A stretch of 64,000 nt of DNA from Ahaetulla prasina (taxonomy: Eukaryota; Chordata; Lepidosauria; Squamata; Colubridae): positions 177,174,502 to 177,238,501 of the forward strand of contig NC_080541.1 of assembly GCF_028640845.1 (NCBI RefSeq). Reading direction: 5' to 3'. The notes below the pieces were generated by a model. The model saw only the letters and a program-made list of their open reading frames with translations, was not told the DNA's origin and ran no database searches. Positions 1 through 12,780 of this stretch are shown in pieces. Every line of letters starts with the position of its first letter. Within the stretch, counting starts at the first letter, position 1. A program made the translations under genes and the position numbers.

Positions 1-120
1 TCCACCCTTTCTAACCCTCTCTCTTTCCCCTGTCTTCTTCCTCTTCTTTCCCCCTCTTCTACCTCTCTCTTTCCTACCTACTTTCTTCCTTCACTCTCTC
101 CTCTCCCTTTCCATTCCCTT
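1..120. repeat. Pyrimidine-rich low-complexity tract
   Basis: Almost pure C and T on the plus strand, with no clean repeat unit. It may be the continuation of the element to its right, since a second C-rich stretch follows at about 210-260. Confidence 0.6.
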
Positions 121-2175
121 CTGAAATGGCAGCTGAGCAGCCCCGATTTCATTTCAAATTATTTCTATTTCTTAATTACATATCTTCAATCATTCCTTTA
201 CATTGATCCTTCATCCCCCACTCTCCCCCCTTCCCCTCCCTCCTCCCTCCCACCCCCCCAGACTTCCCAGAACAAAGTACAGGGTATAAAATTAACAATC
301 ATAAATTAAAATACAATATAAATCATAATCCATAGTCACTCCTCTCTCTAAGACCTTAACTCCCCTTCCAGAAACAAAAAAGTACATTCTTCTTCCAGTC
401 CATTATATATCAGTCCATTCCACTCCTAAAATCTTCAGAATCTTCCAATTAAATTAGTATTTCCAGTTCACCAATAAAATACATAATTTTTAATATCCAA
501 TCTTCATCGATTAACACCAAATATATATCAATCCATTCCACTCCTGAAGTCTTCAGAATCTTATAGTTTTTAATATCCAATCTTCATCGATCAAGACCAA
601 AACGATATTCCATCTTCCAGTATTCATCAGAAGTTCTTTTATAATATACCTTTCTTCCTTAAACAGTCTCCCAAATATAATTCATATTTCCAGCTTCAAT
701 TCTTAAATTTTTATCCAATCTCCAAAAATAAATAATATTCTATCTTCTCATATCTTTAATCACTTACATAAATCAAATAACATTGCTAATATTAATATTT
801 CTTCAATTTACCTTACATCTGTCAAATAACATTATTAAAATTATACTTATAACTTATATCCAAAATATATCAATTATAACAATTAAATTCTATTTAACCA
901 AATACCAACATTACATCCAAATATTTTTCTATCTGTCCTCCAAAAGTTAAACAATATTCCATCTTCCCATTCCTTTATACCTCACATATATCAAATAGTA
1001 ACACCTTATACCCAAAATAGATCAGTTGTAAAAATTAAACCCTCTCTATATATATTTTTTTAAAAAACCATCAAAATCACATCTTAAGCATTCTCCTTCC
1101 CCTTGTCTTCTATCTTACACATTTTCCACCATCTGCTCACCAATCAGCTTAACATCTAACAATAAAGAATTTCCAATCTTTAATATATTGGTGTAAAAAT
1201 CTCTTGTTTAAAAACTTATTAAGAAAAGATAAGCTTCCAAAAGTTCCTATATAAAAAAAAATTCCATATTTGAACTGAAGAAGTTTCCAAGATTTTAGTA
1301 GTTAGTTCTGTTTGCTTAAGAGCCTTTTTTAAACTGTAAAATCTACCAAAAAGAGAAAAAAAAATTCAATAAACTTTTCTTCTTAAACATTGTGATAAAG
1401 AAAAAGGTAAAAAGAAAAAAAATCATTAACAGTTCTTATTCATTCCATTTAAAAAGTAGCTTGCTATATTCTTCTTATAGGTTCCACGCCAGCAGTTATA
1501 ATAAGTATTTCCTTAACTTTCACTTCCAATACACAAAACGTCATTTGCTAAAATCTTCTTACAAGCAAATGCCAGCACACTCCAACACTTTTAAAAGCAG
1601 TTGTTTTTAATTGCTTAATTGCCATCTTCTTTTAAACTTTATTTCTTAAAATTAAAATTAGTAAAAAATCTTTTTAAATTTATCTGAAACCAGTCTTAAA
1701 ATCTCTTCCTTTATCCTTTTGTAGTTATACTATCCTTTGTATATTGCAAACGCCATTTTAAATCCACTCAGGTTGAAAGTTAGTTCAAAGGAAGGCTATT
1801 TAAGAGCTGAAGTTAAGATTTATTACTTGCAAATTCTTGCTAGTCCTCCTGCTTTGTTCTGTCTGTGTTAAGTTCTCTTTAAAAATAAATCTTGGCACAG
1901 AGATGGTCGCGGCTTCTCATTCTGTATAAACAGAAGCACCCTGGGCACGGAGCTTCGTCAGGCTAAAGGGGAGCTCTCACCCTTCGATCCCCTGGTTAAA
2001 TTCCAGGGGATCCCGGGGAGCTCTACCCAGACCTGACCACTCTTCCCTCCCCCTTCTCCTGGGGAAGAGAATTCCAAATCGTTTGACATCCCATTTATGC
2101 TGTCAGGGATGGTTTGACGAAACCCAGGCAGACGATCCCAAAGGAACGTCCATGAAGCCTGCGTTGCCAGCGGAA
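121..2175 (-). mobile_element. Unidentified long interspersed element, minus orientation
   Basis: The block is strongly AT-rich from about 260 to 1900 and then abruptly GC-richer from 1900 to 2175. Read on the minus strand it starts with the GC-rich part, at the point where it interrupts a TA-MITE that is recognisable from 2176 onward. A GC-rich start with an AT-rich body suits the untranslated 5' part of a LINE or a non-autonomous derivative. Inside it, two similar segments recur at about 405-515 and 527-598, sharing 'ccattccactcct' and 'atccaatcttcatcgat'. I see no reverse transcriptase, gag or tRNA-like promoter. It could equally be an LTR-type element; the left end is outside or unclear. 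Confidence 0.4.
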
Positions 2176-2480
2176 GTCTCCTTGCCACAATTATTAAGTG
2201 ACTCACTGCAGTTGTTCAGTTAATAACACAGTTGTTAAGTGAATCTGGCTTCCTCATTGATTTCACTCATCAGAAGGTCACAAAAGATGATCACGTGAAT
2301 CCCAGGACACTGCAACTGTCATAAATATGAGTCAGTTGCCAATCATCTGAAATTTGATCATGTAACGAGTGGGATGCTGCAACAGTCCTAAGTGTGAAAA
2401 ATGGTCATAAGTCACTTTCTTCAGTGCTTCAAATGGTCACTAAATGAACTAAATGAAGAAAAGTCGAGGACTTTTCTGAA
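2176..2480. mobile_element. TA-MITE (Tigger/pogo-like), right part only
   Basis: This belongs to the commonest short DNA-transposon family of the window. Its internal landmarks are 'gttgttaagtgaatctggct', 'ggtcacaaaagatgatcac' and 'atggtcataagtcactttc', all shared with complete copies at 15396, 19062 and 37984. The left third is missing because the unidentified element to the left is inserted there. Ends of complete copies are CAGGTAGTCC... with TA on either side, which suits Tc1/mariner-superfamily pogo/Tigger elements. No transposase is encoded. Confidence 0.75.
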
Positions 2481-5400
2481 ACAACGATCTGAGCCTATGG
2501 TCAGCTTGCATTCTACTTTGCTTTATATCAAGTTTCTTTATATCAAGTATCAAGAGTCTACTTTCATTAAGAGTCACGGCATGCTTTTATCTTTAGCCTT
2601 TTATTTAGTGTCATCTGTTTTAACTCCCTTGGCTAGTTCCCCTGCATTGTGGCCTATCTTCCTCATTATTAGTTTGATGTTGGCCCAAATTCCATGCCAT
2701 GGGTGATATATTGCAATGGTCTTGTTTGCAGCAACATTAATGGTGTGTGTAAAAACTCTCCTCATAAAAAAATTGAATTGGAATTAACAAAGAACTATTC
2801 ATAAATTGCCTTAACCATTCCAAAGGTTTTAGCTAATGGAAGTGGACAATTTTCCTCGTCTTAATTGGGCCCATGCAGCCCGTTACATTCATAAAGCAAA
2901 AAAGTACTTTGTACGGTACAGTATGGGTTTTCCACAGGAATTCTCAGCAAAGTAACTGCAACTTTTCCTTCAATTGCATAGGTGCCCTCTACAGCTGCAG
3001 AGCAATTCTGGGAAAAAATGAGTTTGGTTTCAGGAGTTACAAAAACTGTTCTATGCATGTCCAGAAGCAACTTTTTCATTTTCAACCCAAAGAGCTGTAT
3101 AGGCCTATTTTTACTTATACATTTAAGTTACTTTTTTCTAAATTCAGATCATTGAGTGAGAATTGGCTTAATATTATACATAATTTCAACTTCAGACCTA
3201 CCAGGTAAATTACAGAATATACGAGATTTTCTTCCATAGAAGAACACATATGAAAAACATTAAGCCAGAATGCCAAACGCATGAATCCTTTGCATTCCAG
3301 CATAATTCACTTCATATGTATTTTGCCATGAATGAGAAAATATCAGAATCAGATCTGAAATACCTGTTTCATTTTAAAGCTGTGCCAACATATCCCCTGC
3401 AAAGCAAATCTGAAGAATCAGACTCTTTTCGTTACTAAATTATTTTGAAAATTTTGAACACGGGTTCAATTTTCTTGATAATGCTTGTTAACAGTAAACT
3501 GACTTTTTGATTACATGATACAGGTGTAATGAAGCTAAGGGCTATTTCTGGCATTTCCGAGGGACATGCCTAAGCAATGGAAGGAAGGGTAAAGAGAGAT
3601 GATGAAATGTTTGTTAACTAGAATAGAAGGTCCAAAGTGAAAAGTAGCAAGTTTACATGCTTTTCAAGTTGAAGTTATTTCCACTATGAAAATGGATTTC
3701 AACCATAACGGGGATAGTATTAATGAGTCAAAGGGCTTTCTGCTTAAACTAAAGACAGTAGTAGAAAGGACCAAATCATCATTAGCAGGGACCCTGTTAC
3801 AAAGTGAACATGCAACCAGTATCATTCCACATGATCTTGGTTACCATCCAAAGCAGGAGGAGTATGTGAGAAAAGAGGAAGAATAATTTATCCCATCAGA
3901 TAAAAACAAAGACATCTGTCAGAGAATTTCTGCTGTAGGCTTTCCCTTTCCAATGACATAGTAACCTTTGCACTGGTGACTGGAGTACAAGGCACTGTAG
4001 GACACTGTAGGACATTAGACATTGTCAATGTCTAAGAAAGCTTGTTTGGTTGAATTATCATTTATGGATGACCAAGAGCAAATAAGTGAGGGCATCTATC
4101 AGTGTAGGATCATTGTCAGGAGATAAATGACTGTGAAGAATAAGAATAACCCAAATCAAGGTTGAAGAATAAGTTAGATGTCATTACAAAATTGGGTGGC
4201 TTTATAAAAATAATAAAAGAAATAAAAAGAATTCCCATATTCTTTGTTTACATACGTAATAAAATGCTGATCATTAGGTGAACACCTATGTTGCTAAGCA
4301 TGATGAATAGCTGGGAAGCATTGTCTCTGAGATGAAGCTTGCTAGTTCTTGTAGTTCCAATAATTAAGTAGAGTGATCATCAGAATTCAATGGTAATATC
4401 TTCCAAGTAGAAGCAGTAAGTCTGCTAATAGGGGTATAGTCCAATTTCTTCAGCTATAATTTTAAAGTTTTGAACTCTGCCCACTAGATTATCTGTTTTT
4501 GTATATATTAAAGAGGATTTTGCCATGAAAAGCTAGGTATTTAATCCTCTTTTGCTTCTTGGTTTAAGCTGGAAGAGCAGACTCAAGTTTCAGAAGGGGC
4601 ATAACAACCACTATAGTTTTTCTCCACATTCATCATTGTGTCTAGCAGTGCTGATCTGTTGCTTGGCCATCTGGTGGCTTTGCCAAGCAACATAAGAACA
4701 ACTTTCTTTTTATGCTTAGCAAGAACAGTGTCAATAGGGGCTAATGTTTCCCTTATGAATTGCTGATATTTGGCAAGGTCCTAAAGGTTAAAGGTTTCTA
4801 TCCATGCTACCTCCCTTCTTTATCAATTGGTACTATATGATGGACCTGGGTGACAATGTTCCCACTACTGGAGGATTTGAAAAATGACAAGCAAATAAAC
4901 TCCACCTACTATCCCAAACCATGAGGTAAAACAAATAAGACTCACCAATATTTCCTTATAACCCAATGAGAACCAGCCAGGGAATAAGGCAAAAGGGACT
5001 TACCAAAACCCCAAGAATCAACTGACATAGCAAAAGAGTTTCACACATGAAAGGGTTCAAAAAGCAAGGTTAGAAACCAGACCTAGATTCAGATAGTGAA
5101 TACTAGGGAACAATACAAGAGTTGTGACTGCAGATCACAGGAGCTGGCAAAATCACTGTTTCCAGCACTATTTCCAAATAATGGGTTTTATGTTTCAGGC
5201 TTCAAGCACCCACCCTAACTAGTTGAGTTCCAACCAAAATAGCTCTCAAATGTATCTTTACTTGCAAGGACCCTATTCTCACTTCTATGCTTTTGTGGAT
5301 CTGTTAGATTCGGGTAAGTCAATAATGTATTTCTTCCTTAAAGTCCAGTTTAAAATGTTCTTTTGGAAACAAGGCACTCCATGATTAGCCACACAGCAAA

Positions 5401-7655
5401 GAATTTAATTAATAAAATAAATACGGTGTGTGATGAATTTTGTGGTTATTCTTTTTAGTATATGGATTCATTTGTTTGTTTATGAATTTATTTAGAAAAT
5501 TTATATAGGCACCCATCTACCAGAATGTCCATACTGAAGTAAAGCCATGAGATCAAGTTTATTTGAGAGCAGAAAAATATTTTTCCTTTAGTGAGAACTA
5601 AACAAAAAGAAGGAAATACAATAGAATATTGAAATAATATATAGAATAGCAATCAGCAGGCTTTGAATCCGCATACCAACAAGTAAGTTCTATGCTTTTA
5701 AGTTTCAATTTAATCCTACATCAATATGCATTTAGTCTTACCCAAATTAACATAGTTGTAATAACAGAGTCACTTTCTATGTGTGACTTTCTCCTTTTGT
5801 GTCCCTATAGTGTGCATGAGCAGTCTTAGTGGAAGCTTTTGGACACCTGTCATCTGTTACTTCTGCATGCAGAGATAAAAGAGGAACAAGCATCTTCTGG
5901 CTAAGAATCTTTCTAAAATAGTTGCAGAGGCATGAGAGGGTGCTGTCTTGAAAAAAATGTGCTAAGAAAGGTACCTCTATGATGAGAAAATGCAAATCTA
6001 AAGGCACCATAACTTCCTAGCACATTTAGCTGTAGCTGATAAATTGTATCTTTAATATGGTCTCCTCACTTGGGAGAGATTTTCTGAAATCTTAATCAAG
6101 ATTTAGGACTATATGTGGAACCAGGGGCAGATGATGGTTTCCTTTCATTTCACCTATGGGGACTAGGCCCCACCCCACATTTGGCGTAAACATTTCCCTG
6201 AGATAATTCAAACATCAAAATGCCTATTTGAGGGGGTCTTTCACTTACAAACAGCCGTTTTAAATACTAAACAGCAGAAGTAAAAAGCCCTGAAAAGCAC
6301 AAAGGAACATCACCAAAGACAAGAAGTAAAATTCTCCTAACTTTCTGGGGGAATAATTACTCTAGCAGTCAAAAATGACCTCAGTTTCTGTTTCCTTCTT
6401 TATTTAGTTAACAGTAAAGAATAACATTTCTGTAACTATACCACAAAATATTTAATTCGTTAGATATGACTCATTTCAAATAATTTGATTGTTTTGCCTT
6501 ATTTATAGGTAGTGACAATTGTTTATGAAATGTGTATATCATGTGAATAGCTGCCAATTTGAAAAAAGAAATAACCTCAATAAATGCATAATTTTATACA
6601 TGTATACCTATATTCATGTACAGGTGCACATAAATTATCTTAAGTAATAACTGATGATAGAATTGCTGTAAGTGGTTTTGGCTAATCCTTTTTAAAACTT
6701 ATGTACTTTAGTTGCCAAAACCACACTTGGCAGCAGCGAATTCAGAAATAAGAAAGCATTGCATGAAGCTGTATGTAGAACATTACTTTCTGAATGACTT
6801 TTTTAATGCTATGAACAAAGAAACATGAGGATGATTGAAGCAATCTAATTCAGTCTGTTTCCAAAGGGAGCCAGGTAAATATTTATAGGAACTTTCTAAG
6901 GCGAGGATGAGGGCAACACAATTTCCACAAGTGTTTATCCCCTGGAGCTAACATGATGCAAGCTGATATACTTGCATCAAACTTAATTTTTAGAAGTGCT
7001 AAATCTTACAATTTATATAATTTGCTTTGCTGTAAAGACTTCACCTACAATATGGATTTATTATACAGTTTTAGCATGATTTTGAAAAAAACCCATAAAT
7101 ACATGTATTCCAATCTGGATTAATAAAACAACATTCCCACCAATTAAAGAACATACTCACAGTTAGGGAAATGTGCCAGAAATTACCTAGGAACATACTA
7201 AAAGTCTGAGTCACAGTGGAATGAAAAATACAGGATATAGGAATTGGGACAATGTCTTATGCTATTTTTTAAAGTAGCAGATTACCTTCTCTCCCTCTTG
7301 ATCTTTTCTTCCTTCCACGTTTACTCAGTTTTCAACCTTGTACGTGGCTTACATATGGCCCAATACAGAGGACAAAAAAATGGAATAGTAGAGTGGGAGG
7401 CTAAAAAGAGGAAATGGGGAAAATGGGGGGAAATGTTTTCTAAGAAATAAAAGCAAGAATTCCATAATTATGGATCACAGTCATTCCTTGTTATCACTGA
7501 TTCTTTATGGGATTCAGTAAGTATATAAAAATGATTGTCTAAAATTGTGAAGTTTATCAAAACCTATGATATTTATTTATGTGTCATTTGATCAAGCAAA
7601 CATGTAGAAATTATCTAAACTATACAGGCAGAGAAATTGAAATAGTAATAGTTTT
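2481..7655. other. No gene seen; plain AT-rich DNA
   Basis: Open frames here are at most about 110 codons, overlap each other on both strands and show no recognisable domain. I saw no splice-framed exon series, SINE or LINE coding. The only local structure noted is a short hairpin at 4658-4691. Confidence 0.6.
4658..4691. repeat. Short inverted repeat (10-bp arms)
   Basis: GTTGCTTGGC at 4658-4667 is matched by its perfect complement at 4682-4691, with a 14-base loop. It lies in unique sequence and may be chance. Confidence 0.5.
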
Positions 7656-7946
7656 TATTCTCCTAGGCTCAGAAATTGAGAGGGAAGGTGATTGTGGCCA
7701 TGAAATAAAGAGACATGCCACTTAGGTGAAAGACTAACTGATCTAGACAAAATATTATACTGTAGTGGCATCATATTGACAGCAAAGATTTCTGTCATTG
7801 AACTGTAACATACAGCTGTGAAACATGGACCATGAACAAAAAAAAGTCTGAATTGTGGTGCTGCAGGAAACTGTTTGAGAATAACCTGGACTGCCATAAG
7901 AATAAATTATTCAATACCAGATCATATAAAACCCAGATTGTTGATT
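7656..7946 (+). mobile_element. RTE/BovB-type LINE remnant, C-terminal coding region
   Basis: Nucleotide wording such as 'gattgtggccatgaaat' and a reading close to Y-S-C-E-T-W-T-M followed by E-L-W-C-C-R-K match the BovB/RTE reverse-transcriptase C-terminal region, whose usual form has a CE-W-T pair and DAFE-WCWRR. Stops and frameshifts make it inactive. It breaks off exactly at the hairpin that precedes the L2 copy, so the L2 probably landed in or beside it. Family assignment is from recognition of the C-terminal motif, not from a search. Confidence 0.65.
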
Positions 7947-7980
7947 GCAAGTACTAATAATGAAAATTATTAGTACTTGC
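7947..7980. repeat. Perfect 15-bp hairpin at the L2 5' junction
   Basis: Arms 7947-7961 and 7966-7980 are exact complements around a GAAA loop. It lies between the BovB remnant and the first L2 codons, so it may be a fold-back made during retrotransposition. Confidence 0.8.
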
Positions 7981-7982
7981 TC

Positions 7983-8819
7983 CTGGAGGTGCTGGCTGGG
8001 GTGGCAGTTGAGACCCCCAGACTTTTAGTCATGGGGGACTTTAACTTGCCATCTTCCGGCTCGTCATCGATGGCAGCTCGGGAGTTCATGGCTTCCATGA
8101 CGGCCTTGGACCTGACCCAAGTAGTTGATGGCCCTACTCACATTGGGGGTGGCACTCTGGACCTGATTTTTGTCTCTGGTCAGTGGTTGAGAGATCTGGA
8201 CTTAAAGGAAATAGTCATTGAACCTTTGTCATGGTCAGATCACTCTCTTCTTCGCCTGGACTTTCTGACCGCCATTCACCACCGCAGGGAGACGGAGCCG
8301 ATACGTTGGTTCCGTCCCAGGCGCCTGATGGACCCGGATGGGTTCCGGACGGAGCTTGGGCCATTTCCTGAGGGTCTGGCTCACGGCTCGGTTGAGGAAC
8401 TTGTTGCGGCCTGGGAACGGGCGCGGCGGGGCCTTAGACCGTGTCGTGCCTTTGCGGCCTCTGACCCGGCGCAGGTCCCAACCGGCTCCTTGGTTCTCCG
8501 AGGAGCTGAGAGGATGAAGCGCCGGAGAAGACGCCTAGAGAGTTCCTGGAGGTCCAGCCGTTCAGAAGCTGATCGGACACTAGTGAAGTCCTATACTAGG
8601 ACTTACCTAGTGGCATTGAGGAAGCGGCGTAGCTACGCCTCCTCCCTCATTGCATCGGCAGATAACCGCCCAGCCGCCCTGTTTGGTGACCCGCTCCCTC
8701 CTACACCAGGGGAGCGGGATGACCCGTGCAGGGACGTGCTGAGGAGTTTAACGGTTATCTATACGATAAAATCGCTCAGCTTCGGGATGGTTTGGACCAA
8801 GATTGCGGTGATCTGGTGA
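7983..8819 (+). pseudogene. L2 endonuclease domain and linker (5'-truncated)
   Basis: An open stretch of about 280 codons. Residues 15-110 or so are the C-terminal part of an apurinic/apyrimidinic-type endonuclease, with GDFN, the TLDLIF block and the SDHSLL motif that carries the catalytic Asp-His pair. The family uses this domain to nick target DNA. The N-terminal catalytic residues are missing. After about residue 130 comes an Arg-rich linker leading to the RT, and the frame fails before the RT begins. Confidence 0.85.
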
Positions 8820-8829
8820 GGCGGCTGAG

Positions 8830-10400
8830 GTGGTCTTGGTGACATTTTATGGGATGAGTTTGACCCTGTTGCTCCGAGGACATGGACAGGTTGTTGGGGA
8901 GGCTGAATGCCACCACATGTTTACTGGACCCGTGCCCTCCTGGTTGGTGCTGGCCACGCAGGAGGTGACCCGAGGCTGGCTCCAGGCGATTCTGGCGCTT
9001 CTTTGGTGGAGGTGTCTTTCCGGCCGCCTTGAAAGAGGCGGTGGTGAGGCCCTCCTCAAGAAGCCTTCCCTGGACCCGGCTGTTTTAGGTAATTATCGTC
9101 CGGTCTCCAACCTTCGCTTGGCGAAGGTTGTTGAGAGTATGGTGGCATATCAGTTTCCTTACACCTGGATGAAACTGTCTATCTAGACCTGCTCCAGTCC
9201 GGTTTCCGCCCGGTTACAGCACGGAGACGGCTTTGGTCGCGTTGGTGGATGATCTCTGGAGGGCCAGGATAGGGGTTGTTCCTCTGCCCTGGTCCTATTA
9301 GACCTCTCAGCGGCTTTCGATACCATCGACCATGGTATCCTGCTGCGCGGTTGGAGGGATTGGGAGTGGGAGGCACCGTTTATCGGTGGTTCTCCTCCTA
9401 TCTCTCCGACCGTCGCAGTCGGTGTTGACAGGGGGCAGAGGTCGGCCCGAGGCCCCTCACTTGTGGGGTGCCGAGGATCGATCCTCTCGCCTTCTGTTCA
9501 ACATCTACATGAAGCCGCTGGGTGAGATCATCAGTGGGTTCGGTGTGAGGTACCAGCTGTACGCGGATGACACCCAGCTGTATTTTTCCACACCGGACCA
9601 CCCCAACGGTTATCGAAGTGCTGTCCCGGTGCCTGGAGGCCGTACGGGTCTGGATGGGGAGAAACAGGCTCAAGCTCAATCCCTCCAAGACAGAGTGGCT
9701 GTGGATGCCGGCATCCCGGTACAGTCAGCTAAATCCGCGGCTGACCATCGGTGGCGAGTCATTGGCCCCGATGGAGAGGGTGCGCAACTTAGGCGCCCTC
9801 CTGGATGAACGGCTGTCTCTAGAAGATCATTTGACGGCCGTCTCCAGGAGAGCGTTCTACCAGGTTCGCCTGGTGCGCCAGTTGCGCCCCTTTCTGGACC
9901 GGGAGGCCCTTTGCACGGTCACTCACGCCCTTGTGACGTCTCGCCTGGATTACTGCAACGCCTCTACATGGGGCTTCCTTGAAGGGCATCCGGAGGCTGC
10001 AGTTAGTTCAGAATGCGGCTGCGCTGGTGATAGAGGAGCCCCTCGTGGCTCCCGTGATAACACCCATCCTGCGCAGGCTGCACTGGCTACCTGTGGCCTT
10101 CCGGTGCGCTTCAAGGTTTTGGTGACCACCTTTAAAGCGCTCCATGGCATAGGGCCGGGTTATCCACGGGACCGCCTACTGCGACCAGATACCTCTCACC
10201 GACCCGTGCGCTCTCACAGAGAGGGACTCCTCAGGGTGCCGTCAGCTAGGCAGTGTCGGGTGGCGACCCCCAGGAAGGGCCTTCTCTGTGGGGCTCCCAC
10301 CTCTGGAACGAACTCCCCAGGACTCCGTCAACTTCCTGACCTTCGAACCTTCCGTCGCGAGCTCAAGACACATTTATTCATCTGTGCAGGACTGGCTTAG
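8830..10400 (+). pseudogene. L2 reverse transcriptase, frameshifted
   Basis: The RT is spread over three frames: 8830-9186 (with NYRPVSNLRLAKVVE), about 9300-9600 (ending [19 protein letters not shown] and the YADD box at 9560-9571), and 9567-10400 (thumb and C-terminal region ending at a stop). In life it would copy its own RNA at the nicked target. The catalytic YADD is intact, but at least two frameshifts and the lost 5' end make the copy inactive. The last frame runs about 277 codons without a stop, which fits a fairly recent insertion. Confidence 0.88.
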
Positions 10401-10612
10401 ATTTTTAAATTTAGAGGGGTTTTAAATTGATTTTAATATTTATATTTGATATTTATATTTCTATTTTTAATAATTCGGGCGCTAGAATAAGTTTTTTAAG
10501 GATTATTTTAATTTGTATATTGATATTGATGTTTTATATGCCTGTAAACTGCCCTGAGTCCTTTGGGAGATAGGGCGGTATATAAATTCGAATAATAAAT
10601 AAATAAAATTAA

Positions 10613-12780
10613 AAAGTTTAAGCATAAATATTGTAAAGGCAAGGAACATTGTGGAAGTCACTTGACTAAATGACTAAAGACAATCAAAAAAGGCCAATGA
10701 AGACAACATCGAACTAATGACATTACTATCAGTTTATAAGAACTCAAAGACACAGTTATTAACAGACAATTCTGCAAAATAATGTTTATGGGTCATAAAG
10801 ATTGAAAGTGACTGAACAGCTGAACAACAAGGGAAGTCATACAGACTGTCTAAACATCAAAACAACAAAATGTTTAGCAAAATGTACAGGTTGGAAATCA
10901 TGCTTAGACTTATTAATGTTCATGAAGATTTAGCAATTAAGATGTCTACAATGATAAACATGAGAATCTAACAGAGAAATAACAACTTGAGAAAAGATGT
11001 CAAAAATGACTTCAAGGGGATTGGCTGAGTCACCTGTCAAGTCAAAAGTTCAGTCAGTGAACTCTGAAAAGAAGCAAAATATTCATCCCAACCACCTAAT
11101 GGACTTTTGGGGGATCATTTGGATCTATTTTTAATGGTAAGGCTCTTTAAACATTTCTAAACCATAGTGACCTTGAAAAATAAAATTTGAAAAAACTGCC
11201 AACAGATATTAACATAGCCTAAAACACAATGTCGGGAACAAACTGTACTCAGAAAAGGGGGGGAAAAACTCTAGATCAAGAAAAAAATTATTTTTGCTAG
11301 TAAAAACTGGCTAATTCAATTCAGAGGGTCAAGAGGGCTAATAAGAAAAAGGATAATTTGGTACATGGTGGCAATGACTTAAGAACATGTCTGACCTAGG
11401 AATGAAATAAGTTACCAGAGCAGAGACTATATGCTCATACTTTTGCTGATAACCAGGGTGCTAGCATTTTTCATAAAGATAGATAAATCCAGAATCCAAA
11501 ACACATCCAAAATGTGTTACAATTATGGCAGAACTGAAGCATGCTTACAAGTTTCAAGGAAGATAGAATCTATCTTATTATTCCAAAGAGATCATTATGA
11601 ATTGCAGAGACGCAAGTAGGTAGTTCAATAGAAATCTTTAATAGAATCTTTCCCTAAACCATGCTTTCATACAAACACAATTTTATTTCCCAGAAATATA
11701 GCACTGTACCCACTTGAATCATCTGACTATTTATGGCAACTATCGTAAGTGTGCTTCTTAAGTCTTATTTATAGCTTCAATTTTCTTGTAGTTTCTTACA
11801 ATGGTATAAAGAAAACAAGGCGCTGATTTTTCCAAGCAATATTTGTTTTTGTTAAGAAAGATGCAAGATATTTCCAAAAAAGGCAAAGAGAGGAAGAGAG
11901 GTGTCTACCTTTTCTCCCTTAGTCCAGTATCTGCAAATGTGTGCATTTTCTACAAGTTTCTGATAACCTGCCTGACAGTTAGAATATTAATACTTCAAAT
12001 ATATATTTAAAAACAAAACAGTACAGAACTGTGGCCTAAACCATATAGAACACTGTATACAAATGAAGATAAAAAATTTTCCCAGTGTCTAATCTGAAAA
12101 CATGACAATATATCAGGTCACTTTTAGGAGTCAGGAAGGATACATTTAAGAAACTATTCTACCTCTGAGAAGTAACAGAGAAAACAAAACATCCTGAAAA
12201 CCAAGAGGCAAAACCGGTTCTGCTTGAAAAGGAAATATCCACAAATGTCTTCAGTCCTGTTTTCACTGTGTGAGAAATGACCCTCAATTACAAAATCACA
12301 ACCCAATGGTAATTTTCTATCTTCTTTTCCCCACCTCACAGTTTTGTGAGACTTTAAGTTGCTGTCCAAAGTACTTGAGCTGCAATGAAAGAACAGACAG
12401 AGGAGATCTGAATGGAATCTGGAGCATTCAACTGACAAAGCCCTCAACGCATACATGAAGAGGACAACTCAATTTTCTTGTGGACTTCTACCAGATCAAC
12501 TCATTGCAACTCTCTCTGGGAAAGATCTGCAATATTTATACAATGAGAAACATTTTCTTCCCACCCAAAAATATATATTTCATGATTTAATAAATATTTG
12601 ATTAAAGGAAATGCATATATGATACATTATTAACTGACTGTATTTCTATTGACAAACCAGGTGCCCACATTTGTTTGTTTATTATATTTCTATCCCACTT
12701 TTATAACTTTATAACTAACCCACGGTAACAAACTTGCATAGTATTCCTTCCTTCTCCTATTTTCCTTACAACAGTCTCAC
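10613..12780. other. No gene seen; AT-rich unique DNA
   Basis: Short chance frames only, the longest being 100 codons on the minus strand at 12154-12456 with no recognisable domain. No repeat family was recognised with confidence. Confidence 0.55.

Larger units (their letters stand above)
7980..10612 (+). mobile_element. L2-clade LINE, 5'-truncated, long copy
   Basis: About 2.6 kb covering the endonuclease, the reverse transcriptase and the 3' tail. The order is: endonuclease with GDFN (near 8034), THIGGGTLDLIF and SDHSLL; RT with NYRPVSNL (near 9091), YADD (9560-9571), [25 protein letters not shown] and TFKALHGIGPGY. These are hallmarks of the L2 clade. The 3' end is non-coding AT-rich DNA, then 'gagtcctttgggagatag' and 'ggcggtatataaat' and a run of AATAAATAAATAAA. 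Base composition is markedly GC-richer than its surroundings. The copy begins inside the endonuclease, so the N-terminus is lost. It is moderately young, because frames stay long between breaks. Confidence 0.9.

Noticed and set aside
1392..1610. 72-codon Ser/Lys/Tyr-rich frame
   Set aside because: Low-complexity AT-rich translation inside the unidentified element.
7977..10400. Domesticated host gene from an endonuclease/RT protein
   Set aside because: Frames are broken, the 5' end is missing and the normal L2 tail is present; it is a dead L2 copy.
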